Assembly: GCA_018401755.1 (NCBI GenBank)
Contig: JAGYKJ010000006.1
Coordinates: 474,184 to 538,183, forward strand
Direction: 5' to 3'
DNA length: 64,000 nucleotides
From: Litorivicinus sp.
Lineage (GTDB): Bacteria > Pseudomonadota > Gammaproteobacteria > Pseudomonadales > Litorivicinaceae
Shown: one piece after another, positions 54,073 to 64,000 of the stretch
Layout of the letters: each line of letters starts with the position of its first letter
How positions within the stretch are numbered: the first letter of the stretch is position 1
Notes under the pieces: model-generated
Told to the model about the DNA's origin: nothing
Database searches by the model: none
What the model saw: the letters and a program-made list of their open reading frames with translations, nothing else
Made by a program: the position numbers and the translations under genes

Positions 54073-54556
54073 ATGCGTACATGGACAACCCATCAATATC
54101 GGCATTTCTGAAGCAGACCGTCAAACCATTGTGGACGGGTTATCACGGTTGCTGGCGGATAGCTATACCTTGTATTTGCAGACGCATAATTTCCACTGGA
54201 ACGTCACGGGACCGATGTTTAACACCCTCCATACCATGTTTATGACGCAATACACCGAGCAGTGGGGTGCGCTGGATTTGATCGCCGAACGGATCCGGGC
54301 ACTGGGATTTCCGGCACCAGGTACCTATGCCGAGTATGCCCGGCTCTCGAGCGTCAAGGAGGTCACCGGGGTACCGAAAGCAATGGAGATGGTGCGTATT
54401 CTGGTCGATGCCCAAGAGGCAACGGCGCGCACGGCCCGCTCGCTGTTCCCTGTGGTCGAGGCTGCCAACGATCAGCCCACAGCCGATTTGATCACTCAAC
54501 GGCTCGACGTCCATGAAAAGACGGCCTGGATGCTGCGCTCGTTGCTTGAGGAGTAA
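54073..54556 (+). CDS. dps: Dps-family ferritin-like DNA-protection protein, frameshift near its start
   Basis: A mini-ferritin of ~160 residues. The ferroxidase and interface motifs THNFHWNVTGP, MFMTQYTEQW and DLIAERIRALGFPAPG are intact. The ATG at 54073 has GGAGGA upstream, but its frame stops after twelve codons, while the conserved frame (INIGISEADRQ) has no good start. Deleting one C of the CCC run near 54091 joins them. Dps stores iron with peroxide and protects DNA under oxidative stress. Confidence 0.88.
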
Positions 54557-54629
54557 TCGCGATCCCGACAACTGACGGGTTGGGTATTTTCCGATAGACT
54601 GCCGCTCCAACAATGATGTTGGAGCGGGC

Positions 54630-55596
54630 ATGTCCGGAAGTCCTTTACTAGATCCCAGTGTGCTGTTTTTTGTGCTCGGCGTATGTGCCGGCCTGATACG
54701 GTCGAACCTTGAAATCCCCGCCGCCATCGCCCGATTCTTATCGCTCTATTTGTTGATGGCCTTGGGTCTCAAGGGCGGCTTTGCACTCTCAGTCAGCGGC
54801 ATCGATGGCGCCATTTTGCGAGACCTGGGCTTGGCCGTGTTGCTTGCCATCTTGGTGCCCTTGGCGGGTTTTGCGCTCTTAAAGCGATTTGTGCCTCCCT
54901 TGGATGCGCTTGGCGATCGCAGCGACCTATGGATCTGTCTCTGCGGTGACCTTCATTACCGCCACACAATTCTTGGAGACAGCGTCCGTTGAGTACGGCG
55001 GGCATATGTCAGCTGCCATGGCGCTGATGGAATCGCCAGCCATCATCTTTGCAGTGTTGATGGCCAACGTGTATCGAAGTCGTGCCGGTCAAGCCAGTGC
55101 GGTCCCAGTCTCCGCGGTGATGCGTGAGTCCTTTACCGAAGGCGCACAGATTCTGTTACTGGGTAGCATGGTGATTGGGGTGCTGACCGGCAAGGCCGGC
55201 CAGGTCATCATGGACCCGTTTACAGGCACTATTTTTAAGGGAATGTTGGCATTTTTCCTGTTGGATATGGGCATTGCGACAGCGCAACGGCTGGCCGATT
55301 TGAAAGCAGTCCCGAAGCGTTTGGCGTTTTATGGGGTCATTGGTCCCTTGGTGCATGCGTCGATCGCGCTCGGCTTGTCTTGGCTGTTTGGATTAAGCGT
55401 CGGCAACGCGACCCTACTCATGGTGCTGGCAGCCAGTGCGTCTTACATCGCTGTCCCAGCCGTCCTGAAACACGCACTCCCTGAATCATCGCCCACGCTC
55501 TATCTCGGTTTGTCGCTGGGGTTGACCTTTCCGTTTAATATTCTGGTCGGGATTCCCTTGTATTACGGGATTGCTCGGGTGGTGCTGGGTAGTTAA
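54630..55596 (+). CDS. SbtA-like sodium-dependent bicarbonate transporter, frameshifted at ~54910
   Basis: A membrane protein of 321 residues after correction, with about ten helices. The first frame covers DPSVLFFVLGVCAGLIRSNL and LMALGLKGGFAL. The second covers AATYGSVSAVTFITATQFLE, MALMESPAIIFAVLMAN and ASASYIAVPAVLKHALPE, all typical of SbtA. One extra T near 54910 breaks the frame. In cyanobacteria SbtA imports bicarbonate; in heterotrophs it may feed anaplerotic carboxylation. No SbtB-type PII gene follows. Confidence 0.88.
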
Positions 55597-55616
55597 TCCC
55601 AGTTTAGGTCCGCTGG

Positions 55617-56378
55617 CTAGCGCGGCGGATCCACACGACTGGCCGTCGAGGTATTGACCCGGAACCATCCTGCGATCGAATACCGATCCCGTTTTGCCGG
55701 CAACACCTCGTGCGGAAATTCTTCGCTTAAAAAGCAGACAAGGGTGCCAAATGACGGCGTGACTTTGATGGGCTCGTGGATCTCACCGTCACGAGGATAG
55801 AGCACAAGTTCACCGCCATCATCGGGCTGCCAGCCAGGGTTTAAGTACAGGACCACCGAGACAAGACGGTTGGCTTCGCCCCGAAAAGCATCCAAGTGTC
55901 GCTTGTAAAAGTCGCCAGGCCGGTAGTGCGCGTAATGACTCTCAAAGGAAAATAATCCCATGAAGAGTTCGCGATTGAGGGTTTGACGGAGGGATTCTGT
56001 CCAGGCAAGCCAGGCGATACAGGGTGCGCTGGTCCCGTGAATCCAACAAATCGAGTCAGTTCGCGTAAAGCGATTGTGTTGCTCCAGCCGTTGTCGTCCA
56101 ATCTTTGCCGCCTGAAACTGCGCGTCATCCAGCTCAGTCACCTCGCGCCAGAGTGCCATACCCAACTCACTGGGAATGGCATTGGGCACAATCGACACTC
56201 CGCGATCCGCCAGCTGTGTGGCAATCATCGAGTGGGGTTGAGTGAGGTGTCTGGAATCGATTTGAGGTTGCATAAGCGCTCCGAGTGCATCGAAGCTACT
56301 GAATTCCGAATAATTGGCAAGCGATTTAAGTGGTCTTGATGCGTGATTGATGGCTTGATCGTCAGGCAGAGCTGACAT
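55617..56378 (-). CDS. 2OG-Fe(II) dioxygenase (SM-20/prolyl hydroxylase-like)
   Basis: A 253-residue protein with the double-stranded beta-helix core. Iron ligands are visible as HLD and FPHEV, and the 2-oxoglutarate arginine is in RDRYSIAGWF. The segment YRPGDFYKRHLDAFRGE and LNPGWQPDDGGELVLY are typical. The track ATG at 56378 has no clear ribosome site; ATG 56273 with GGAG upstream is an alternative that still leaves the whole domain. It may hydroxylate a prolyl residue, perhaps of EF-Tu or a ribosomal protein, which is inference. Confidence 0.85.
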   Translation of the reverse strand: MSALPDDQAINHASRPLKSLANYSEFSSFDALGALMQPQIDSRHLTQPHSMIATQLADRGVSIVPNAIPSELGMALWREVTELDDAQFQAAKIGRQRLEQHNRFTRTDSICWIHGTSAPCIAWLAWTESLRQTLNRELFMGLFSFESHYAHYRPGDFYKRHLDAFRGEANRLVSVVLYLNPGWQPDDGGELVLYPRDGEIHEPIKVTPSFGTLVCFLSEEFPHEVLPAKRDRYSIAGWFRVNTSTASRVDPPR

Positions 56379-56419
56379 GGGTATACTCGAGCCTTATTAA
56401 ATAACCATGTGCGCTAAGG

Positions 56420-57646
56420 ATGACCGTGATTGGTGCGTTTCGCCAACAACTCCACCCAGATCGAGGAATTGCCATTGCGCAAGGGCTCATCTTATTAAAC
56501 CTCGTTGCAATGACTCGGGCCTTTGCGCTCGTCAATGTGATTGAGCTGACACTCTGGCTTCTGTTTTTGTTTAACAAGACATTGCGTCAACGGTTTGTTG
56601 AATCCGTGAAAGACCCTCGCATTGGTTTGGTGATGGTGTTCTGGGCCTGGATCGCGCTCAGTATGCTGTGGAGTCCGGCACCTTGGCCTGAACGCTTTGA
56701 TGATTGGTTGTCTTGGAGAAAGTTACTGCTATTCCCGATGGCGTTTTCGGTGTTTCGGGAAGACAGCGCAAAACGGTTGGTCTGGTGGGTACTGATCGGA
56801 GTGGCGGCTGGGTACATGGTGATGTCTTGGCTTGGGTTCTGGGGTGTGGTGATACTTAATCGGCTCCTGAAAATGATTGAGAACTACGCGACACAGGGCG
56901 TTGTATTTTCTGCAGCTGCTTTTCTTTGTTTACTCATCACGATTGATCGTACCGTGAATCGGTTACCAAGGGTCTTGTGTGGCATGCTCGTTCTTGGGTT
57001 TATTTCGAGCATATTACTCGTGTCATCCGGACGAAGCGGTTACTTATTTCTGCTTGTCGTTGCTGCAGGGTTTGGATTTTGGGCTTTCCCGAAGACGCGT
57101 CTCTTGGCGTCGGCCGGCTTGGTTGTAACTCTCTGCTTCAGTTTAATCGTCTCAGAGTCAACCCGAACGCGCATTGCCCAGGGGTTCAATGAGATCGAGA
57201 CAGCGTATAGCTCAGAAAGCTTCACCAGTTTGGGAATACGTACTGTGATGTGGGCAAATAGTATGCGAATGATCAGTGAAGCCCCCTTACTTGGATCGGG
57301 TTCTGGTGGGTATTCGATCGAATATGAAAAATGGGCCTCGCAACTTGATGGTTGGCGCGCCTTGATTTCTGACGATCCCCATCAACAATATCTTCACATT
57401 GCGGCTGAGTACGGCTTAATAGGTTTGGCCATCTTTTTGGCTGCATTGTTCCTTTGTGCACTCACCCCTGTTCATAGCGTGACCATTTTCTCTGGTTTGA
57501 TCATTTTAGCTGCCACCGCGGCGAATGGATTCGCCAATGGACATTTTAGCGCATTCGTAGAGGGGCGTTTGCTTTGGATTTTGCTGGGTGCAATGCTTGC
57601 TGCCACCGTGCCGTATTCCTATCAGCGTGGGGTTGTGGCGCGGTGA
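56420..57646 (+). CDS. O-antigen ligase/polymerase family membrane protein
   Basis: A 408-residue protein with about ten to twelve hydrophobic helices and the Wzy_C domain with its large periplasmic loop. The signature DDPHQQYLHIAAEYGLIGL is the conserved histidine-containing motif of WaaL-type ligases. It would join O-polysaccharide to lipid A-core in the periplasm. It overlaps the following glycosyltransferase by GTGA, so they form an operon that opens the polysaccharide region. Confidence 0.88.
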   Translation: MTVIGAFRQQLHPDRGIAIAQGLILLNLVAMTRAFALVNVIELTLWLLFLFNKTLRQRFVESVKDPRIGLVMVFWAWIALSMLWSPAPWPERFDDWLSWRKLLLFPMAFSVFREDSAKRLVWWVLIGVAAGYMVMSWLGFWGVVILNRLLKMIENYATQGVVFSAAAFLCLLITIDRTVNRLPRVLCGMLVLGFISSILLVSSGRSGYLFLLVVAAGFGFWAFPKTRLLASAGLVVTLCFSLIVSESTRTRIAQGFNEIETAYSSESFTSLGIRTVMWANSMRMISEAPLLGSGSGGYSIEYEKWASQLDGWRALISDDPHQQYLHIAAEYGLIGLAIFLAALFLCALTPVHSVTIFSGLIILAATAANGFANGHFSAFVEGRLLWILLGAMLAATVPYSYQRGVVAR

Positions 57647-58396
57647 GTCAACTCGATAATGTCCTCGATCTTCCTATTTATTTGGTGACTGTGAAGTCCT
57701 TTACTGATCGCCACGCGCACATGAAAGAACAAGCGCAGCGTTTTGGCTTATCGATTGAATTTTTGGAAGCATTTGACGCGGTAGAGCTTACGTCCGTTGA
57801 TTACTCTCGAGTCGTATCGGGTTGCATGGAGCCTCCCGGCGTATCGACTGTCTTGAAACACGTTTTGGCCAATGAACATGTTGTCTCGCGGAATCAAAAA
57901 GTTGCCCTGGTCTTGGAGGATGACGCCATTTTATTCGATGGATTTCGAGAAAAGCTTGATCAGGTTTTGAGGTTAACCAACGATCTTGAGCCTGGTTGGC
58001 TCATATTCCTTAGGGGCGCAGATAATAAATTAGACTCTCGGTTTTTTTGAATCGAGGTGGAGACTAATCGAGAAGCCAATTTCAACAACGGAAGCCTACC
58101 TGATGGATTATGAGGGATGTGCCCGAAGACTCGCGTGGTTGCGTGATCACTTGATTGATAAACCTGCTGATCATTTCTTGCAGTCAGTGGATCCGATGCT
58201 CAATGTTAAACACTATTGGCCATCGGTTGCATTGGCCACTCAGGGCTCCATTACCGGGCAGTTCAAGACAGCGCTGGACGGCTCTCGAGCAAAGCATAGC
58301 CGCAACTATTTATTGATTCGATATCATTATAACCGTCTGAGGAAGCAAGTACTTCCAAGATTGTTTAGCCGATTTTTCGGATGGCTTAGTGGGTAA
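57643..58396 (+). CDS. Glycosyltransferase family 25 (LPS biosynthesis), frameshifted at ~58045
   Basis: A GT25 enzyme of 250 residues after correction. The N-terminus LPIYLVTVKSFTDRHAHM and the VLEDDA acidic motif are characteristic. The first frame stops at SRFF in a run of seven T's. With six T's the frame continues as ESRWRLIEKPISTTEAYL and a basic C-terminus. It probably transfers a sugar to the lipopolysaccharide core. It starts at GTG inside the ligase stop codon. Confidence 0.86.
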
Positions 58397-59357
58397 GTTA
58401 GCGTGCTTCTTGCGTTTTAAAGTTAGGTGGACTCTCTGGGGGCACTAGTCTTGGAGCTCTTCTTGGTTTTTGGCTCTAATCATCGCTTCGATGGACACCT
58501 TGCTTCTGGCTTGGTTAGCCAAAAATGTTGTTTCAAGATTGCTCCTTAATTAGGTGTCGTTTAAGGTGATTGGGCATATAGAGTGAATCAAAGTGATCTC
58601 GCTCCTGCGGTAGCCTGCCTTTCGCAGAATCACTCAGAGAGAGGTTTCTAAAATGTGATGCGACTGGTACTTCGATTGATGCCTTCCACTGATTTTGATT
58701 GGCTTCCAGGGCAGAAAGAGTGAAGTTATTGGACTAGGGTGGTAATCTGACGCAGTTATTCACTGGCTGACTCTTAGTGTGGAAAGTGCTGAAGCTTGTG
58801 ATGCATGTCCGTGAGTTTGAGTACTGTAAATTGAGTCGGGATTTTGGTTCTAGGGGGTCATATTAATTACTTGATGCGGATCAGAGGCCACCTTAGACAC
58901 ATTTGTGCTTCGTGGATATAGAGATCCAAATATCTGGTATTTTGGTTACAGATACTGGAGTTACCCCAATCATTTCAGTGCTCCAATTAATCTTCGATGT
59001 TCCAGAGGCGAAGTAACCCTCGAACCACTTCTCTTTAATGGGGGATGCGGTGGTTGATTGATTTCTATCTTGACGTGGGGGATATATCAAGAGAGCTAAA
59101 TTGATGCAGGAACTTTCAAGACATTCCCAGTTCTTTTTCAACCAGACTCGAGTGGGAATGGGGCAAATGGCTGCGGTCAGGATTACCCTCTGACGCTGAA
59201 GGCGGAGACTGACCAGACAGGTAGTTTATGTGTTTGGGTCGCCAGCCATGATTTCTGATACGACAACACTCCTCCGTAATAATGGGTCGCCACCGAATGT
59301 CTTGTTCGGATATTTTTGTCTGTTCTTCAACTCCATAGGTAGCAGGATGATGAAAAT
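58397..59357. other. ~960-base apparently non-coding stretch inside the polysaccharide region
   Basis: No convincing ORF, RNA gene or terminator. The only sizeable frame (58893-59141, minus) has no ribosome site or family resemblance. Two GGGTCGCCA motifs (around 59230 and 59285) lie near the right end. The stretch may be decayed coding DNA left from exchange of the adjacent CDP-sugar cluster. The coding style also changes across it: the genes to the right use more GC-rich third positions than the ligase and GT25 genes. Confidence 0.5.
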
Positions 59358-60131
59358 ATGAAGGCCATAATTCTTGCAGGGGGATTGGGGACTCGCTTGG
59401 CTGAAGAGACCTCTACCCGTCCCAAGCCCATGATCGAAATCGGTGGTCGGCCGATCCTTTGGCACATCATGAAGCTCTATTCCGCGCATGGCGTGAATGA
59501 CTTCATCATCTGCTGCGGCTACAAGGGGTATGTCATCAAGGAGTACTTCGCCAACTACTTCCTGCACATGTCCGATGTGACCTTCGACATGACCAACAAC
59601 ACCATGGCGGTGCACCAGCAAAATGCCGAACCCTGGAAGGTCACCTTGGTGGATACCGGCGATGACACGCTCACCGGCGGCCGTCTGAAGCGCGTGGCGG
59701 ATTACATCAAAGACGAAGAGGCATTCTGCTTCACCTACGGCGACGGCGTCAGTGATGTGGATATCGGTGCCACCATCCGCTTTCATCAGCAACACGGCAA
59801 GTTGGCCACCGTCACTGCCGTTCAGCCGCCTGGGCGTTACGGCGCGCTGGAGCGCTCCGGTGATCAAGTGACTGGCTTTGTCGAAAAGCCCCGCGGCGAT
59901 GGTGGACTGATCAACGGCGGCTTTTTTGTTTTGTCACCCAAGTGTCTGGACTTGATTGATGGCGACCAAAGCAGTTGGGAAAGCGCGCCGCTGACGCAAT
60001 TGGCCAAGACGAATCAGATGATGGCGTTTGAACATCGCGGTTTTTGGCAGCCGATGGATACCTTGCGCGACAAGAACCTGCTCGAAGAGTTGTGGGATTC
60101 TGGCAAGGCACCCTGGAAGATCTGGCAATGA
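59358..60131 (+). CDS. rfbF: Glucose-1-phosphate cytidylyltransferase
   Basis: A 257-residue nucleotidyltransferase that makes CDP-glucose. The N-terminal [20 protein letters not shown] is the substrate-binding motif, and [10 protein letters not shown] and [10 protein letters not shown] are typical of RfbF/DdhA. It is the first committed step of CDP-deoxyhexose synthesis. It overlaps rfbG by ATGA. This gene is intact. Confidence 0.95.
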   Translation: MKAIILAGGLGTRLAEETSTRPKPMIEIGGRPILWHIMKLYSAHGVNDFIICCGYKGYVIKEYFANYFLHMSDVTFDMTNNTMAVHQQNAEPWKVTLVDTGDDTLTGGRLKRVADYIKDEEAFCFTYGDGVSDVDIGATIRFHQQHGKLATVTAVQPPGRYGALERSGDQVTGFVEKPRGDGGLINGGFFVLSPKCLDLIDGDQSSWESAPLTQLAKTNQMMAFEHRGFWQPMDTLRDKNLLEELWDSGKAPWKIWQ

Positions 60132-61163
60132 GCCCGGACTTTTGGCGAAATCGATCGGTTTTTCTTACCGGCCACACGGGCTTTAAAGGTGGCTGGATTG
60201 CGCTTTGGCTGAGTCAGTTAGGCGCCAAGGTTCACGGCTATTCGCTTGCACCGCCTACCACGCCGAACTTTTTCACCGAAACCCAACTGCAAGACCGTCT
60301 TCAAAGCTCGACCATCGCCGACATCAGGGACCTGTCAAAACTGGCGCGGCGTGTGCAAGCCGCGCAGCCTTCCATCGTCATCCACATGGCCGCACAACCT
60401 TTGGTGCGCGAGTCCTACAACACGCCGGTCGACACTTTCGCCACCAATGTGATTGGTACGGTCAATGTGCTGGAAGCTGCGCGTCAATCGGAAACCGTGC
60501 AGGCCATCGTCAACATCACCACCGACAAGTGTTACGAAAATCAGGAATGGCTCTGGCCCTATCGTGAGAATGATCGCTTGGGTGGGCACGACCCGTATTC
60601 CAGCAGCAAGGCCTGCGCGGAAATCGCCGCCGCTGCGTATCGCAACTCGTTCCTTGCCCAATCTGGAATCCAGCTGGCCAGTGTGCGTGCGGGTAATGTG
60701 ATTGGCGGGGGTGATTGGGCAACCGATCGGCTGATCCCTGACTTTCCTGCGAGCGATGGATGCTGGTGAAATCTTACGTATCCGTTCGCCCAACGCTGTG
60801 CGCCCGTGGCAGCATGTGTTGGAGCCGCTCTCTGGCTACCTGATGCTGGCCGAGCGCTTGGTAACCGATGGTGCGACATTCGCCGAGGCTTGGAACTTCG
60901 GACCAGAAGAATTCGATGCCAAGCCCGTATCTTGGATTGTGGAGCGTCTTTGCCAAGTGTTCCCGCATGCGCGCTGGGAACTGGAAGGAGATCCACAACC
61001 GCACGAAGCCGGTTTATTGAAACTCGATAGCGCAAAAGCCAAAACCAGACTCGGTTGGGCACCACGCTGGTCGCTGGAAACCGCGCTCGATCAAACAGTC
61101 GAATGGTACCAGGCATGGAGAGAAGGCCAGTCGATGGCGGAACGCATCCATCCAGCAAATTGA
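60128..61163 (+). CDS. rfbG: CDP-glucose 4,6-dehydratase, frameshifted at ~60745
   Basis: A short-chain dehydrogenase-family enzyme of 344 residues after correction. The NAD motif is [10 protein letters not shown], and the active-site [11 protein letters not shown] carries the Tyr-x3-Lys. The first frame ends soon after DRLIPDF. Removing one base in CTTTCCTG continues as [15 protein letters not shown] and [13 protein letters not shown]. It makes CDP-4-keto-6-deoxyglucose, the branch point to CDP-linked deoxysugars. Confidence 0.93.
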
Positions 61164-61178
61164 GACGTATCAAGCCGC

Positions 61179-61671
61179 ATGAGTCGCTTTGTTTTACGTC
61201 CAACGCCGATCCATGGTCTGCAAGTCATCGAGCGCCAGCCCATCGGCGATTCGCGCGGATTCCTTGAGCGGCTTTTTTGCCAAGAAACACTCAACTTGCT
61301 TCTGCAAGGTAAAACCATACGTCAGATCAATCGCACGCTTACACAAAACAAGGGAACGGTGCGCGGTCTGCACTTTCAGTATCTACCCCATGCAGAAACC
61401 AAAATCGTGACCTGCATAAAAGGCCAAGTCTGGGATGTGGCGGTTGATCTGTCGCCGAGGTTCATCGACTTTCTTGCAGCATCACGCTGTTCTGCTCAGC
61501 GAAGATAGCCACCAGAGTTATCTGATCCCGGAAGGTTTTGCGCATGGCTTTCAGACGCTCAGCCCCGATTGTGAAATGCTGTATTTCCACACTGCCGACT
61601 ACAACGCCGACGCCGAAGGCGCCCTGAATGCGTGTGACCCACGACTCGCAATCAACTGGCCAGCAGCCTGA
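61179..61671 (+). CDS. dTDP-4-dehydrorhamnose 3,5-epimerase-like sugar epimerase, frameshifted at ~61450
   Basis: An RmlC-type cupin of 163 residues after correction. Catalytic and structural cues are GDSRGFLERLF, GTVRGLHFQ and LIPEGFAHGFQTLS. One extra T near 61450 splits the frames; without it the middle reads RRGSSTFLQHHAVLLSED. In this operon it would epimerise the CDP-4-keto-6-deoxyhexose at C3 and/or C5 rather than a dTDP sugar. Confidence 0.87.
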
Positions 61672-61739
61672 TCGCAGATCGCTCCGAGCGCGATAAGAAC
61701 CACTGCCATGTTGACAGATGACTTTCACGGAATCGATTT

Positions 61740-62968
61740 ATGAACTGCCGCCACTGCGGAACGCCGCTGCAACATACTTTTTTCGATCTGGGTTTTGCGC
61801 CGCCCTCGAATGCGTACCTCAGCAAAGAGGCGCTCACGCGCCCCGAGCTGTATTTCCCGCTCAAGATACAAGTCTGTGACCACTGCTGGTTGGTACAAAC
61901 CGAAGACTACGCCGAAGCCGATGCGCTGTTTACCCCAGATTATGCCTACTTTTCCAGCACCTCTAGCAGCTGGCTGGCACACGCCAAACGCTATGCTGAA
62001 AAGATGATTGCAGAACTGGGCTTGACCAGCTACCAGCCATGTGATCGAAGTGGCTTCGAACGACGGTTATTTGCTCAAAAACTTTGTTGCAGCCGGGATT
62101 CCTTGCCTGGGCATCGAGCCAACCGACAGCACCGCCGATGCAGCCGAAAAACTGGGCATTCCGGTGTTGCGCCAATTCTTTGGTGAAGCCCTCGGCAAAC
62201 AACTGGCCAATGATGGCAAACAAGCCGACCTGATCGCCGGCAACAATGTGTACGCCCATGTGCCGGACATCAACGATTTCACCAAAGGCTTAAAGGCGGC
62301 GTTAAAGCCGGGCGGCACCATCACGCTGGAGTTTCCGCATCTGATGCGCCTGATCGAGCAGGCGCAGTTCGATACGGTTTATCACGAGCATTTTTCCTAT
62401 CTGTCGCTGTACTACGGTGAGCCGAATTTTCGCGGCGGCAGGGCTGCGCATCTGGAATGTGGAAGAACTGCCCACCCACGGTGGAAGTTTGCGTGTGTAC
62501 GGTTGTCATGCAGACGACCCGCGCGACACGCAGCAGTCGGTCGATGCTTTGCTGCAAGAAGAAGCCGATCGCGGACTGCAACAACTGCAAACTTATCTGG
62601 AGTTCCAGCCGCGTGCCGACAAAATCAAAAATGACCTGCTCGCTTTCCTGATTGAACAAAAACGCCAAGGCAAAACCGTGGCAGCCTATGGTGCGGCTGC
62701 GAAGGCAATACACTTGCTTAACTACGCGGGCGTAAAGCCTGACCTGCTTGCCGTTCGTGTGCGATGCCGCGAAAGGCCAAGCAGGGGCAATTCATGCCCG
62801 GGAGCCACATCCCCATTCTGCCTCCGGAACGAACTCGCAGAAGTGAAACCAGACTTTGTTCTGATTCTTCCTTGGAACATCGCTGAGGAAGTAAAGATGC
62901 AGAATGCTGAAGTGGTTAAAAGCGGAACCAGATTTGTGACTGCCGTTCCTGAGCTGAGTATTCAATGA
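61740..62968 (+). CDS. Sugar C-methyltransferase (zinc-finger type), several frameshifts
   Basis: A three-domain methyltransferase of ~409 residues when frames are joined. The N-terminal zinc-binding domain has CRHC and CDHC. The SAM domain has VIEVASNDGYLLKNF, with VYHEHFSYLSLYY further along. The C-terminal domain has GGSLRVYGCH, KTVAAYGAAAKA and FVLILPWNI. These match 3-C-methyltransferases acting on nucleotide 4-ketosugars. Frames change near 62030, 62435, 62755 and 62830. It suggests a branched-chain methylated deoxysugar. Whether it is a pseudogene or mis-sequenced cannot be decided here. Confidence 0.82.
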
Positions 62969-64000
62969 AAACTCGAATCTATTACACAAAGCCTTCCATT
63001 ACTGATCTGGAAGTTCGCTACGCCACCGACGCGGCAGCCAACGGTTGGGGCGATCAGTGCTATGCCTACATCAATCGTTTTGAAGAGCTCTTCAAACAAC
63101 ACCTAGGTGTGCAATACGCCATTGCCACCTCAAGCTGCACGGGCGCGCTGCATATGGGCATGGCCGCACTTGGCATTGGCCCTGGTGATGAAGTGATCAT
63201 GGCCGATACCAATTGGATTGCAACCGCATCACCCATTGTTCATCTTGGTGCAAAGCCGGTTTTTGTCGACATCCTTCCGGATTCGTGGTGTATCGATCCA
63301 GACAAAGCCGAAGCAGCAATTACGCCGCGAACCAAAGCGATTGTTGCCGTGCATCTTTACGGTAACTTATGCGATATGGATCGCTTGCTGGCGATCGGCG
63401 AAAAGTACGGCATTCCAGTTATCGAAGATGCTGCCGAAGCCATTGGTTCCGTTTGGCATGGCAAGCGCGCCGGTTCGATGGGCGCATTTGGCGCGTTCTC
63501 TTTTCATGGTACGAAAACGCTCACCACCGGCGAAGGTGGCATGTTCGTCACCAACGATGCCGACTTATTTGAGCGTGTACTCACGCTGAGTAATCACGGC
63601 AGAGCGCGAGGACAGACCAAGCAGTTCTGGCCAGACATGGTTGGGTTCAAATACAAGATGTCGAATATTCAGGCTGCGATTGGGTGTGCGCAGATGGAGC
63701 GGATTGATGAGCTAATTCAGCGGGAAGAGAGAGATTTTTTCGGTATACCAGAATCGTCTCAAGAAACTTCTGAACGGCGTTAGCATGAATCCTGAATTGC
63801 CAAACACAATAAACGGTGTATGGATGCCTACGATAGTTTTCTTCTCCAAAGAAACACGTGTCACCCGTGAGCAGCTTCAAGACGCCTTTGCTAAAGCTAT
63901 TGATGCCAGAGTCTTTTTTTGGCCTTTATCTGGGTTGCCAAGCTTTGAATCAGTAGAAACAAATATTTGGAGTTGGGATCTCCATCAAGAGCAATAAATC
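62965..64000 (+). CDS. DegT/DnrJ/EryC1 aminotransferase, two frameshifts, runs off the right edge
   Basis: A PLP-dependent sugar aminotransferase. The N-terminus TKPSITDLEVRYATDAAANG, TSSCTGALHMGMAALGIGPG and the PLP lysine in FHGTKTLTTGEGG are clear. One extra G near 63722 separates it from IFSVYQNRLKKLLNG, which continues as TINGVWMPTIVF and FFWPLSGLPSFE. A missing base near 63980 hides the continuation DLPSRAIN, so the stop at 63997 is probably not the true end. It would aminate the CDP-4-keto sugar. It overlaps the methyltransferase by ATGA. Confidence 0.87.

Noticed and set aside
53636-54124. 162-aa minus-strand ORF overlapping dps and the small ORFs
   Set aside because: No ribosome site or family similarity, and it conflicts with dps and the plus-strand small ORF.
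58893-59141. 82-aa minus-strand ORF in the polysaccharide gap
   Set aside because: No recognisable domain, ribosome site or partner gene; treated as non-coding.

Overview
The window looks like the chromosome of a marine-type gammaproteobacterium. The support is a canonical CTGT-N8-ACAG LexA box, a HexR-type RpiR regulator, cytochrome c5, PdxH, malate synthase G, a RadA/Rep/ImuAB repair set, two tripartite TRAP transporters and a tRNA-Arg(CCG) with encoded CCA. No genus can be named from the sequence alone.

Layout. (1) 1-6.1 kb: a sugar-acid locus. A minus-strand operon (RhmD-like dehydratase, L-2-keto-3-deoxyarabonate dehydratase-like protein, FCD-type GntR regulator, PdxA-family dehydrogenase) is divergent from a TRAP transporter (dctPQM). 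(2) 6.5-19.2 kb: a DUF305 copper-type protein, then a MocR/GabR-type regulator with epoxide hydrolase, aldehyde dehydrogenase and L-serine dehydratase on the minus strand. Divergent from these are a second TRAP transporter (dctP-M-Q), a YeiH-type exporter and a periplasmic sulfite dehydrogenase with its cytochrome (SorAB-like). This arrangement suggests uptake and oxidation of an organosulfur compound, but the desulfonating enzyme is not visible. (3) 19.5-25.1 kb: a toxin-antitoxin island (parD with truncated parE, prlF-yhaV, a HigBA-like pair, hipBA with a frameshifted hipA). Its distal half lies between two diverged ~460-bp direct repeats, one ending in an intact tRNA-Arg gene and the other in a decayed copy. 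(4) 25.3-46.5 kb: core genes. These include nagZ, rep, the SOS mutasome pair imuAB, dsbD, a TlpA-like thioredoxin, hexR, radA, pdxH, an RND efflux pair, an Hsp20, a MaoC-phosphotransacetylase fusion with an acetate kinase, small membrane proteins and glycerate kinase. (5) 46.6-56.4 kb: an AbiE type IV toxin-antitoxin pair, an AEC carrier with a THI5/NMT1 binding protein, azoreductase, glcB, two tiny ORFs, dps, an SbtA-like bicarbonate carrier and a 2OG-Fe(II) oxygenase. (6) 56.4-64 kb: surface polysaccharide genes. An O-antigen ligase and a GT25 transferase are followed by ~1 kb of apparently non-coding DNA and then a CDP-deoxyhexose pathway (rfbF, rfbG, an epimerase, a C-methyltransferase and a DegT aminotransferase that runs off the right edge).

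A caution affects the whole right-hand part. From about 23.6 kb onwards at least twenty single-base frameshifts interrupt otherwise well conserved genes, many at or near short homopolymers. From 1 to 19 kb I found none. In most cases joining the two frames restores family-typical protein sequence and a total length divisible by three after a one-base correction. Residual sequencing indels are therefore the simplest explanation. In the features such genes are given as one span with the frameshift position stated.
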